Below, one piece after another: positions 1 through 11,990 of a stretch of 64,000 nucleotides of DNA. Position 1 is the first letter of the stretch; each line of letters opens with the position of its first letter. Source of the stretch: Nymphaea colorata (taxonomy: Eukaryota; Streptophyta; Magnoliopsida; Nymphaeales; Nymphaeaceae); contig NC_045142.1 of assembly GCF_008831285.2 (NCBI RefSeq), positions 26,239,876-26,303,875 on the forward strand. Reading direction: 5' to 3'. Under the pieces are notes generated by a model. It saw only the letters and a list, made by a program, of their open reading frames with translations. It was not told where the DNA came from and did not search any database. The translations under genes were made by a program, and so were the position numbers.

Positions 1-3000
1 CTTTCTGGGGAAGTCATTGGCCAAAGAAGGTTATATCCATTCTGGAACATTTTGGGTCTGATATTCAGCAAGTTGATTTTGTTAACATTTTTGAACAAAC
101 AGAAGGTTCAGATGTCGTCCATTCTCTTCTGATTTTTGCTATGTATCACCTTAAATGATCTCATTATGTTTTCTCTTGTCTACTTGTTTTGCATTAATTT
201 TATTTTCAGAACAACTGCGACTCAGTATTCGGAGAATGAAGAATATGCTATGTTCTTTCTGCTATGAAGATATTATGGACAGTGTTCAGGAGCCATATGA
301 GAGGGGCTTGAAACAAGTTAATGATATCTTTATATGCAGCACTCAGCTTGTTGATCTCTGCAAACAGAAAACCTACAATGTGAAGAAAAGGAGAGCTTTT
401 GCTAGTCTTCTGAAGGTCCTAGAAAGAAGTGGATTGTCCAAGCATAAGGTATAGAAAGTTTTTTTTTTTCTTCATTATCAAGTAGCTATTCAAAATAACC
501 ATGAATGTCAAAATTATATATCATGGTGAAAGTTGAGATGAATCTAAATGGCATGCATTACAGAGGCTAGTTGCAGCCAACATAATTGCAGATTCTTTGA
601 GGCTATTGTGTCTCTGCTTGCTTTCAGATTCTAGCCTTGGGCGCTATGTCTTTTATTTTTGAGCAGGGCATGCATTGCAGGCCTATTCCTTTACTTTACA
701 ATCATTATCCATCTTTTAGGAGCATCTTTCTTATGGATATTAATTGTGGTCTCACTATAATACACTGGCTTTTTTCTCTTCATCATCTTGTAATTCTTGT
801 TGGATGTTGCTTTGCTATTGTCTTACTATATTATACTGGGTGAGTTTTCATCATCTTCTTGTAAATCTTGTTGGATGTAGGTTTGCTACAACGATCATAT
901 ACTTGACCATACCTGGAAAAACAATCTTATATTGGCTATGTCTTTAACAGGTTGAGCATGATACACACAGCTGGTTTCTTCAGCCTGCCTTTGAAGTGCA
1001 GCACTTCCTTCATCTCGAGGAACTTTCTACTGTATCTTCCTGTGAGATCAATCATGGTTCTGTTGGTGCAAACATTGAATCAATGTGGAGAATAGTCAAT
1101 CTGTACTACTACAGGAATTGGGCAATGATGCAGCAGTTAAATGCAGTTAGAGTGAAGTTCCACAAAGATTTGACTGTTGAACAGGTTAATGTCCAAATGT
1201 CCCAGGGTTTTTAATATTGCAGATGATGTGAATATTCACAGTGCTTGAGTAGTGTAACTCACAACTGTAGATAGCTACTTAATGTATGTATGTGCATGTT
1301 CTGCGTTTTGTAGGTTGAGTCATCAACATCTTTCATTGGGCATCTTATACTGATCCAGCAACATCATAGGGTGCTTGCATATGGACTTTCAAGCAAGCTT
1401 CAGAGTTTGAGGAAGCTTCTATCACCAATGGAAATACATGGTATAGAGGGCAGTTGTTTAATACACTAGACATGCTGTTTTGCATTCTGCTTGATGCTTG
1501 ACAGTACTTGCCTCTGCAGGTCTTGGCCTTAGTGCTACTTTTGATCTCACTCATGAGCAACATGCAACTTATAAATCAATGTGGCATCAAAAGGCAAGTA
1601 TACTTGTTGTATATGTGCATTCATGTTAGTTTGTTATCATCTACTTCTTGTACTGATTTTTGTTGTCTTTCATTGGTGCAGACGGTCTTTGATAATCTAT
1701 GCCAAATGTTTAGGGAGTCATTGTTGTTGCTTGGGAATATTAAAGGCGTTCATCTTAGCAGCTGTGATGGAGTGAGGGATGATGTTAATGGGTTTGTGAC
1801 TTTGATTGAGAAATTTGCTCCTATTGTTCAGCAATCCAAGGTAAAGTCCAGACGCTCTTCCCATTACCCGTCTTCTTTTTCCATTCTTACCTGAAGATAC
1901 TGAAGTATCTGTTATGAACAGGCTTTGCTAGACAAGTATCTTCTTTGTAATGATAGCGTTCTCACTGCTCCTCCTATGCATCCTCTCCTTATTACAAAGC
2001 GAATGGAGGAGTTTGTGATTCAAAACTTTGAAGTCTTGAGTGAGATTGAAAAGGGCATTCAGATGATTGCTGGGGGGAACTTAGAACCTGAATCTGGGAA
2101 AGATTGCCTCATAAGACAGCTCATGAACATCATTGACAAGGTGTGGTGTTCTCTTATATTGTAAAATATTTTTGCAATTGGTAGTATTATTTTCTCCACT
2201 GCTTGTTACTTGTCAAATTGCCTTTTATGTATGTCTGTGTCGGTGGCTTCTTAATTTGTTTCCTGTCAGCTGTTCATATTGGTAAATGTGGACTGGCAGT
2301 TGACTTGGGGTCACTGGTTGGTTCCTGTGAGCACTGAGCAGTCACAAAATGAAAGTAAGCCAATAGTAGTTGACTAGTTTCTCGATTTGTAAGACATTCC
2401 TCAAGATGTATAGAGGGTGTCATGGTGTTCTCTTTTTCTCAACTATTGTCAACTCTTCTAGTTAAACTCTCAAGTACCATATCTATATAAAAACTTGTTT
2501 ATGCCAACTTGCCGATCCTTATGTGAATCTATTTTCGAATTTGGTTTCAGTCTCTTGTTAGTCATCATGACTAACTTTTTGGCATCTTGTCATGCAGCAG
2601 CAAGAGTTGGAGATAGCTGTTTTTTTTTTTCAAGCCAGTCTGATCTCTTATTACTTGTCCTGGATCAACCTTTTGTTGTATGCACTATGCATAATAAGTC
2701 TGAACTTCCAATATCTCATCATGCAAAAGCCAAGAACGTGACTTGGTAGCCAAATTGATCGTGTTCTTATTTGTTCCAGGGTAAGGAGATAAAGATGGAG
2801 TTCAACCTTGATAAGGGGCCTGAGGGTCAACCAGAAAAGGTGCAGAGTCAAGAGACTTCATTTGTTGAGAACCTCAAAGAACTGGGTGGTTCATTTATGG
2901 AGTCACTTGAAAGGACTCTAAAAGAAGTGATGGGTGCTTTTGAAAATAATTTCTCCTTGCATGAAGATTATGCTCTGGCTGATGAGTGGATGTCGGGAAA

Positions 3001-6000
3001 TATTTCCAAGTTAGGTTGCTTATTTAAGCAGAAAATGGAAGACTTAAATTTGGATACTATTGGTGATGCACTTCAGTGCACAATCATTTCCGCAGTATGT
3101 TTCCACCAAATTGGTTTGCACTATCTTGTTATTGTTACAGAACTATAGCCTTTTATCGATGACTCATTTTTTTTGTCTATAGTTCTGTAACCTGTTTCTT
3201 CAAGGTGATTTTATCTGATCTTGTTGAATTTCGACAGGGCAAACTTGTAGATTATGCTGATGATAAGTTATCTAAGATGTGCTCTAGATTGCGAATTCAT
3301 TTGAAGAGTCTTTTTCTGTTGGTGGACATGGCTTTGTGTGCTGGAGAGAGAATCTTGTTCGAATTTCTCATCTTCCACAGAAGTGTATGGATTTCTTTCC
3401 TGTAGTTCATTGTTCTCAAAGGTCTTCGGTTTTTGGCTAATGACTGGCAATTTCCCTAACCTGATTCCAGGTTGCAGAGTTGACTTCCATGCTTGCAGAT
3501 GTCTTCTTGTCGATGTACATGGAAGGGTTTGGAGTGGCAGAAATTGATCAAGATGAGGCTAGCTCTGGTGCCAAATACCAGGATGCGACTGGAACAGGTA
3601 TGGGGGAGGGTGAAGGAATTACTGATGTAAGCAATCAGATAGATGATGAAGAACAGCTGCTTGGTGTTTCTGATAAAGTAAGCATATGTAGATTGACTCT
3701 ATTTCTCACTTTTGTAACTATTTTCAGAATAACTTATTGCCTTATCCTTTTAATTTGTGATTTTTTGCTACCATTCAGAGTAAAGGAGGAACTGATCCCG
3801 GAGATCCTGTACCTAGTGCCAATGACATGGGAATAGAAATGGAGCAACATTTTGATGGTGATACCTTCAGCCTTAGTGAAGATTCTGAGGAACATGAGAG
3901 TGAAGGTGGTGATGATGACAACTTGGAATCTGTAATGGGACAAACAGGAGATGATAATGAAATAGTTGACGAGATGCCGTGGGACAAGGATAAAGATGCT
4001 TCTCCTGATGACAAGAAGGAAAAATATGAGAAGGGGCCATCTGTCAAAGAGTCAGATTCAACCATCAAAGAACTTGGGGCTAGGGATGATTCTTCTTCGC
4101 ATATGGATGAAGACAAGGGTCTGGACAATGACAAACTCACCAAGCAGCAAGAGCAAGATGTTGCAACTGACGGTGGCAGTGAAACTTCGGAGGATAGGAA
4201 TATGGAAAAGGAAAATGCATGTATTGATCATGCAGGTATTAATTATGATGAGGAAGAGTTCAATTTGGGAGATATGGAAGCAAGTGAAGACAGTGCCCCA
4301 AATGGAGCTGAGGGAGAGGACTTGGCTCCTGATGAAACTGTTGATCAATCACATGAACTTGAGGGTAAGGATGAAGATATGATTGAGGCAAATTCATCTG
4401 AAGATGGTTCCAATCCTAGGAGTGAAGATGAAACTGCAGCTGTTGAAGATCTGTCTGCAGGCACCCTTGAAAAGGGAAGTGATGAAGGAAAGCAACTGGA
4501 TCAGGCAAATGTTGCTGATCAGCTGGTGCACAACACAAATTCTGCTGATGAAGTGAATGGTAGTGATTCCCTTGAATCAAGCCAGGGACCAGAATTACAG
4601 ATGGGAAATGGCAATCAATTTCCACACATGCCTGATGGGGTGCCAAAAAATGACGTTCCTAATTCTCAAGGTTTGGTTGCTTGCACTAGCAAGAATGGGG
4701 ACATGACTGCAGGCCAAGCCATGGAACATCCATCAGTTGCAGAATCAGTTCCACTTTCAAATAAAACCCGCCCAAACCCCTGCAGGAGTATGGGTGATGC
4801 CTTGAAAGAATGGAAAGAGAGGGTAAGAATGGTGTCAGAGACTGACACGAATAAAATGGATCAGCTTAGTGAAACTGGTGATGAAACTGGTGATGAATTT
4901 AGGTTTGCCTCTGAGCTTGAAAAAAGCACCTCCCAGGCTCTTGACTCCGCTACTTCTGATCAGATAGATCATAAAGTCAACTTGAAAAATTCCTCATCAG
5001 TGAAAGAAGATCTTGATGACCAAATGATTGAGTCAAGTGGTTCATATGCAGAAAAAAATTATCTACCTACACAAGAAGTTTTGCCTTCCTTCCATCTTGC
5101 TAGAGAAGAAAGAACTAATGTCCTTCCTGAGCCAGAATGCTCAGGTGCCGTTTATGATGGAATTGAGTCGCCACATGCTGATGAACGCATAAGGAGCAGT
5201 TCAGGAAATATAGTTTTTGTTACAAATCCCAATTTTAAAGATGGTCTCTCCGAACTTGAAAATCATCCAATGAATCATTCAGACTTGAACAAAATGAGGA
5301 AAGATGTTGCTGAACTGTCACATGATGTTACGCATAATGCCAACAAAATTTGGGCGAGGTATGAAAAAATTACTGGCTCACTGTCTCAGGAATTGGCCGA
5401 GCAACTACGGCTGGTTATGGAACCTACTTTAGCTAGCAAACTTCAAGGAGACTATAGAACTGGAAAGCGGATAAATATGAAGAAGGTTAGTCCATCTGGA
5501 ATCTGGATTATATAGGTGCTCTCTTTTTGCACGTTCTATATGTGTGTGCAGCTTGACTAAACTATAAACCATATATATATATATAAATATATATATATTA
5601 TGTCTTTCATGTTTTATTTTCTCGTGCAGCCTAACTATGCCAAATACATGTGGAGTTCCTAGGAACTTTTTCTCATATATGTGAAATTGGCAGGTTATTC
5701 CATATATTGCTAGTCACTTTCGAAAGGATAAGATATGGCTGAGGCGGACTCGACCTAGCAAACGGGATTATCAAGTCGTTGTTGCAATTGATGATTCCCG
5801 CAGTATGGCTGAAAGCCAATGTGGCCATATTGCAATTGAAGCATTGATTACAGTCTGTCGTGCCATGTCACAACTTGAAGTTGGACAAGTGGCAGTTGCT
5901 AGTTTTGGGGAGAAAGGGAATATACAATTGCTTCAGGATTTTCATCAGCCATTTACGTCTGAAGCTGGAATCAAGGTAACTATGCTTAGCTACAGCTTTA

Positions 6001-7492
6001 GAAGTATGCTGATAAGTGATAACTATGTGCAAGTGCTCAACAGGCAGGATGATAAGGCCTATTTTCAAAATTGAACTGTTGTCAGTGCATATTAGTGAGC
6101 TTATTAACTGAAATGTAGAAACTCAAAGCAATTACATAGTGGTAACTAGGTTGAAGTTTCTTTCTCACACGGTAATTCAAGTTTTGTTATGATTAAGTCC
6201 TTTTAATTTTTAGCCCTTGTAATATGCTGGAGATTCATCTTAACAAGATGGGTTTGGATCCTGAATCAGGTCCATCAAAGATTGTTTGTGGTATTAGATC
6301 CAGCCTGTTGGAACCAAGCTGTTTGTGTCCAAGTATACATAGCTAAAGTTGTCTCTAGGTGATCTATATGTACGAGAACCAAGCTAACGGAAGTTTCATT
6401 GTTTCAGTGGCAGCTTTACCTGTGTGTTTTCACTGTCTTCAGTTATAGCTGAATCCAAGCATGTTTTTTGCACCCTTTAACAATTTTGTGGCCTGTTTTC
6501 TGATGGTTGGCTTTGTTGCTTGCTTTATCAGATGATTTCAAGTTTATCATTCAAGCAAGATAATTCCATTCTAGATGACCCCATGGTCGATCTTTTGAAT
6601 TACCTGAATGGCATGCTAGATGCAGCAGTGATAAATGCACGTCTTCCATCCGGACAGAACCCATTGCAACAACTTATTTTGATCATAGCAGATGGCCGGT
6701 TCCATGAGAAGGTACACTTGGTCATATTCATGTCTGGCTTTTCTTATTAACTTGACGGAAATCTCATGGTTTCACTTCTACCAGGAGAATCTGAGGCGTC
6801 GTGTAAGGGATGCTTTGAGCCAAAGGCGAATGATTGCCTTTCTTATTGTTGACAGCCCACATGAATCTATCATAGATGTCCAGGTAACCCTTTCACCTTT
6901 TGTACTTTCATTTGTCATTTTCCAACTTACTCATCTAACATTCATTTCTTGCCGTCAGTCGGTCTCTTTCTTAAATGGTTCCCCAACCTTCTCCAAGTAC
7001 CTTGACACATTTCCATTCCCATACTACATCATCTTGAGCAATATTGAGGCCCTCCCACGAACTCTCTCTGGTTTGCTCAGACAGGTAACTGCTTTCTCTA
7101 CGGGAACTAAATTCTTGTTTATGATTTGTGATTTGCGAATCTCAAGATTGGGCATATGGAGACGTGCACACACACACACAATGAAGAGATATGTTTACAT
7201 CATCAATAAGAACATCTTTTGCAAAAACAAAAAAAATTATTATTTGGCTGACTTGGGCCAAGTTTTGTTGGTTGGGACAAGTCAACTATTGACTGGCCCA
7301 AGTTTTCTTCTAACCAATTAACATCACTTTTTAGACTCAGTATGGTCTAGATCTGAATGAACTCAGGCAAGTCACGGCTCAGAGTTTGCCAACTACGTTC
7401 TTGCTTAATATTTTCTATAGTATGTTTCTCCAGGAAGCTGATGCTTTTTTCGGTTTCAGTGGTTTGAACTTATGCAGATAGCAGATGAATAA
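1..7492 (+). CDS. MDN1: Midasin (MDN1/REA1), 3' part of gene: acidic region and C-terminal MIDAS domain
   Basis: C-terminal ~1416 residues of midasin, the giant dynein-like AAA ATPase that strips assembly factors from pre-60S ribosomes in nucleolus and nucleoplasm. The start lies left of the window. Exons: 1-105, 210-448, 951-1184, 1314-1440, 1520-1593, 1682-1840, 1922-2140, 2780-3094, 3238-3384, 3471-3677, 3779-5485, 5694-5975, 6532-6711, 6785-6883, 6959-7084, 7460-7492 (TAA). All phases agree. The 1.7-kb exon 3779-5485 encodes the Asp/Glu-rich region typical of midasins. The exon at 5694 starts the von Willebrand A/MIDAS domain, with VVAIDDSRSM giving the metal motif DxSxS. In the family this domain grips ubiquitin-like domains of Rsa4/Ytm1-type factors. 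The C-terminus ends WFELMQIADE. The intron at 1594 starts GC (AAG|GCAAGT). The 449-950 intron holds a diverged ~70-bp tandem duplication near 773-900. Identification is very secure; the exons were placed by eye. Confidence 0.95.
1594..1681 (+). other. GC-AG intron in MDN1
   Basis: The donor reads AAG|GCAAGT and the acceptor GGTGCAG. Reading frame and midasin-like sequence are continuous on both sides, ending in the codons for HQK upstream and TVFDNL downstream. No GT donor is available without adding non-conserved residues. AAG|GCAAGT is the strong consensus required by the minor class of GC donors. Confidence 0.85.
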
Positions 7493-8340
7493 TTTGGGGA
7501 ATACTGTGAGCAAAAACGCTTTGTTTTGGTTGGCCTATCAGGGTTTTCTCATGGCAAGGGTGTCTCCGGTTGCAAAGCATCTTAAGATGGTAGTTATTAG
7601 GGTTTGTACATCCTTTGCTTGTTCAGAAGGTCTAATGACACTTAGTCATTGCATTTATAAACATCTAAGCTCTTGTATGTACAGTTATTTATATTTGTAC
7701 GCTTGCCTATTTGATGCTTTAGTGATAAATATTTTTTTATTAATGTATATAATTTTAATTTTCAGATATTGGTATTTTACACATACTTCACATTTAGTCC
7801 ACCAGTTTCCTGATCCCTAAGTTTTCCCTAAGAGCACAATCATTACTGCCCTCGTGCCACTTACCTTCGTGCCACTGTGGGTGTTGAGTTGTATATCTAT
7901 CTAATATTTGAGTACGAAGTTGTGGATTGCGAGCCTGTTGTTTGTGGTCCTCATCATTCTGAAATCTCAGGACAGCAACTTCGTGTGGGCAAGGTGAGAT
8001 TCATCTGGTGCCTACTGAATGTTGTTATCCTGTTTAATGCAACTCGCCAGCAAGCTGTCAGAATATTTTTTCAAGTCGTGTTAGTCCGCATCTCACTTGC
8101 TGGATAGCCTTACAGTTTCATTGAGAAGCTGTCTTGATTGCTGTTCGTTGCTGCAGATTCTTGCCTGTCCTTTGGTGACGGGTGGGGGCATCGCCACTCT
8201 GTCGCTAAGTAGCATGAGTGCAGTCTGGATTGCTGAGGTGCCCAATCTCAGTAATTTTCTGTTAGTTTCACTGCTTCCGACAGGGTTTCATGCACTTGGG
8301 CTGGGTTGGTAAGCCTTAAGGCATTCTAGTTAAAAAAAAA
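7493..8340 (+). other. MDN1 downstream region (3' UTR or unassigned)
   Basis: Sequence after the MDN1 stop codon. Part of it is presumably the 3' UTR. A spliced, coding-like segment can be read at 7919-7993 joined to 8157-8237 or on to a stop at 8312, with a good donor (AAG|GTGAGA) and acceptor (TTGCTGCAG). It matches no protein I recognise and has no clear start. I leave it unassigned. Confidence 0.4.
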
Positions 8341-9842
8341 AATTGAGGGCCACAACAGAAAACGGGAACGATCGTGTTTTATTTTTTAAGAGCGTTTGAA
8401 TAGCACTTCTACGTGCGTACATTTTGTCTTTTTGGACGAATTACTTAAGATTAACGCAAAAGCTAGGTTTTTGCAAGTTAGGACACCAAGACTGGTAGTT
8501 TTTGCCCCAATTGGGCGTCCTGACAGTTGCGGAATCAGTCTAGATGCAAAGCCGGTGCTTGTCATGGTCTTCTTCAGCTTTGAAGGCAAAGCATATTTGC
8601 AGGTGCATCATTAAAAGTGGGGTTCTGGTTTTCTCGAACACACTGGCCTGGTTTGAAGGACATAGAGACAGCTAGTAGTGTGAGGCTTTCTTATCGTTTG
8701 GGGGAAGAGAACAATGCACCCAAAGCACGAGAATATTAAGACAAATGTGTCGAGTTTCTTGCGGTGTCGCTTAAGAGGACGTTTCTTAACATGCGCTTTT
8801 GTCTCTAATTCGAGTAGCTGCATGTAAGAATCTTCAAATACGAGCATCATTCTGCCCTCAAAACCTGATGTAATTCTTACCTTTTCCATGCGTTTCATAT
8901 TCTGCGTATAATATAATCAATGTTCCATACCAGGACACAGAGGAGTAACTGTGGATTTCAAGGTTAAAAACTCAAATATGAAGGTTTTGCCTGCTTCGTG
9001 TCTGGCCTATGACCACAAAATTATATTTCCCCGTCTTTCAAGGAAAAAAGCGGACAAGGGATACAACTGCAGAAACAGGGAGGCACAGTGAAATGTATGA
9101 TCTCATCTACCTGTTTTTATTTTTAACATGAGAAAGACAGACTGAGAGTGCACAGTTTGGAGTGGTATGGACATGAGGTAAGCAAGTGGTATGAAGTAAA
9201 CCTTATTGCGATGTCGAAAGGAGACGTGTAGAGGATGGTATAGATTACACACCCAGTGAGAGGCCAAGAGGACTAAGCTTATAATTCAATACCCCAACAC
9301 TCGAAACCCAAATTGATCTGGAAGTTTGGATTTTGGCTCACACTCTGTTTCATTAAAGCGGCTCCCATTGAATTGGATTTCGTTTCTGGAGTCCAAGCAA
9401 CCCACCCAACAACATCTTTGATTGAAAAGAACTCCTTCACGGTTTTCTTTTGGAACTTTTGCACTTGAAAAGTAGGTTACCCAAAATGAGAACTGAGACT
9501 TGACTTTTGGCTTCTTTCTTCTTCCGATTTGGGGTTTGGAAATCATGAAACAGAGAGAAAAAAAAAAGGGACCCTCGAGAATCGTTGGTGCCAAAAGTGG
9601 GATAGAAAGGAACTAATAAATAATACTTGCCGTCTTTAGCCGCTGGTTTTACCGTGGCTAAGGAGTTCTGTCCCCGAATTGAGTACACTCTTGGACTACG
9701 ACGATGGACGGTGACCCGGGCAGGTTAAGGATGAAGTACGGTGATTGGAGACTGCAGTAGAGGATGTTGCAGGAAAGAAGCGGTATACGAAGGAGGGAGA
9801 GTGCGAGTCGAAAGGAAAATATCTACGGGTTGCAAGCACTCG
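8341..9842. other. Intergenic stretch, no gene recognised
   Basis: Only short reading frames are present on either strand, none with a recognisable domain. Base composition is mixed, with a more GC-rich patch around 9640-9840. That patch may belong to a minus-strand transcript whose leader is described at 9843-9985. Confidence 0.5.
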
Positions 9843-9939
9843 CTAATCAAGAAGGGGAGAGATAAGGGAGGAACTGACTTCCGCCATTAGAATAGGAGCG
9901 CCCTTGCAAATCCAAAGAAAAAAGAGAAAGAGAAAGAGA

Positions 9940-9975
<36 letters not shown>

Positions 9976-9985
9976 GAGTGTTGGT
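9843..9985 (-). promoter_or_regulatory. Possible 5' leader of a minus-strand transcript with (GA)n tract
   Basis: On the minus strand a (GA)n run of about 32 bases (plus strand (CT)n at 9944-9974) is followed by a pyrimidine-rich stretch. Then comes ATG (CAT at 9885-9887) opening a 14-codon frame, MAEVSSSLISPLLD, that stops at 9843. (GA/CT)n leaders followed by an ATG are common at plant gene starts, so this may be a broken or non-coding transcript, or a gene whose first intron I cannot place. Weak call. Confidence 0.25.
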
Positions 9986-10008
9986 GCTCTCCGTCCATCC
10001 GCTGCCAT

Positions 10009-10121
10009 CCGCAAGGATTGAGATAATCTGTAAAAGCTGCTCCCCTCCGCAAGGATTGAGATAATCTGTGAAAGCTGCTCCCCATCCGCAAGGATTGAGA
10101 CAATATGTAAAAGCTGCTCCC
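10009..10121. repeat. Three tandem copies of a 38-39 bp unit
   Basis: The unit begins CCGCAAGGATTGAGATAAT and ends AAAGCTGCTCCC. Copies start at about 10009, 10047 and 10086 and are nearly identical. They sit directly beside the (CT)n tract at 9944-9974, in what would be the upstream region of the putative minus-strand leader. Confidence 0.9.
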
Positions 10122-11019
10122 ATCGACGAAGGAGAACCAGAATCTGATCCCTTTTTTCAATCCGACCAATGCAGTGACGTTTCTTCCAAATTCTATTGAG
10201 ATAAATAATTATATATAATATATATCTTCTTGGTCCGAATAGGCGTGCATCGGCCAATTCGAATCGAACCCTTGCAGACTTGGTTCTTAAGTCGATTTCA
10301 ATAACACTAGTCACAGCCTTTCAAATGTGATTTTTTCTATATAACCGCCTTACCTTGATGAGATGAGTGATGAAAGTTTCAAATCTCATGGGCACCCACC
10401 TTTTATGCCTTGTTGGATCACTAAGGGTTTGACATGGGTATTTCGGATCTTAAATTTATGGTTTCCAATATATATATATATATGCGCTTTTTGTTTAAAC
10501 AGTAGATCTCAAGCACCACGTTCAAATTAGCATTAGCATAGAATTTTAAATCCAAATCCAAGGCCATCAAACACGGTCTTTTCAAGTCCTTATTTTAGGG
10601 ATGGACGAAAGAGCTTCTAGTTTGAACCACTTGAGCCAGCCACAATGTTCCTTCACCTAAGTTGAGTTTTGAAATTTCAAGTGAAAACAAATGGAAAACT
10701 GCCCCAAGTTTGCAGCATTTGATTCCTTGTGTCGTCCATGACTACTGAGATTCAATATATGGCACTGTAAGTGCGGGCATGAAAGACAACTGAATTAAAT
10801 GATCTGCTTCTCTGCAACTTAATATTGACCCAAAGTTGTCTGCCTAACTCCAACCTGGCTGAATATTTGTGTATAAAAGATGTTCAAACATTATAAGAAA
10901 AAGGAGTTCACTATCAATATCTATGCATTTTGAGGCTGTGGATTAGCTAGAGGGAGTTGGTGTAGTGGGGGTAGGTCTATGATCAGGAGCTTGGAATTTT
11001 TTATTGCAGAAGTCCGAAT
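10122..11019. other. Intergenic stretch, no gene recognised
   Basis: AT-rich, with a short (TA)n near 10470-10484 and no extended reading frame. A segment near 10230-10300 (GAATCGAACCCTTGCAGA) resembles a reverse B-box of a tRNA-derived repeat, but no A-box partner is evident. Confidence 0.4.
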
Positions 11020-11508
11020 TATAGTTTCAAATCTTTAACAGTAGCTATCCAAAAAAAAGATTCTGAACTGAAAGACCTGCTAGAGTTACATTTTGTACAA
11101 TTCAAAGCATGTCCAGACCTCGAAAGTGAAGGTAACATCGTCAAGAATGCGACTAAAAATCTCCCTGTTCGTCCCGTAAAAGGAAAAGAACACGCATGCA
11201 TGCACGCACACAATGTGGACTGGTATGGACCATGCAATATGAAGCTTGTCGCATGAATTATGTTTTGAATCTTTAACAGGAGCTATCAAAAAAAAAAAAA
11301 AAAAAACTGAACTGAAAGACCTACTAGAGTTACCTTTTGTACAATTCAAAGCATGTGTAGGCCTCGAAAGTGAAGGTAACATCGTCTAGAATGCGACTAA
11401 AAATCTCCGTGTTCGTCCCGTAAAAGGAAAAGAACACGCATGCATGCATGTGGCCCGTGCACACACACGATGTGGACCGGTATGGACAGGCAATATGGAG
11501 TTTGTCTC
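11020..11508. repeat. Tandem duplication, period about 238 bp
   Basis: Two diverged copies lie head to tail, about 11020-11257 and 11258-11508. The shared landmarks ATCTTTAACA (11031 and 11269), CTGAACTGAAAGACCT and CGTCCCGTAAAAGGAAAAGA recur in the same order. The second copy has a longer poly-A run. Both contain short minus-strand frames with parallel peptide sequence, which follow simply from the duplication. No protein family is recognised. Confidence 0.85.
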
Positions 11509-11847
11509 GGTTTCTAGTCGACCTTTGAAATGATAACAGCAAATGTGAAAGCAAAGACGTTCCTAGTGGCACAAGTGGTTATCATACATTATATGTTTTA
11601 GATTAGATTGTGACCAAAACTGGACTAAGTGCATTTAGGGTCCACTCAATCTTAATTTGGCGAAAAACAACCTGGATTTGGACTAATGTTGAACGTTGAA
11701 TGCGATGTCGTAGGACTAAAGTTGAAATGTTGAATGTGATATCATCTCTTGTTTGAACCACTTGCCGGCAGGAGGAGGCAAATGCATCGCCATCGGAGAG
11801 AGTGTGTGTCGTTCCGGCGACAGACTCATGCTCGGATTGTAGGTCTA

Positions 11848-11990
11848 AAACCTCAAGTGGCGTAGCGCAACAGAGTGGCACGGTGGTTCTCATCCAAGGG
11901 ATTCCAGGTTCGAATCCTATAGTTGCTGTTACGATTTGATGCATTACTTATCTGTGTCAAGCGTGACACTCAAGTTGAAGGGTATACCAT
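11848..11990 (+). mobile_element. SINE-like tRNA-derived repeat (fragment)
   Basis: An internal RNA polymerase III promoter is visible: an A-box-like TAGCGCAACAG at 11863-11873 and a perfect B box GGTTCGAATCC at 11907-11917, with normal spacing. The sequence cannot fold as a functional tRNA because no matching acceptor stem flanks it. A tRNA-derived SINE is the simplest reading. The 3' end and the target duplication were not resolved. Confidence 0.5.

Noticed and set aside
3775-4143. Serine-rich minus-strand frame over the MDN1 acidic exon
   Set aside because: Antisense image of GA-rich Asp/Glu codons.
11019-11572. Overlapping minus-strand frames of 72-98 residues
   Set aside because: They are explained by the 238-bp tandem duplication and match no protein.
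11855-11930. tRNA gene
   Set aside because: A and B boxes are present but there is no acceptor stem or anticodon arm; read as a SINE remnant.
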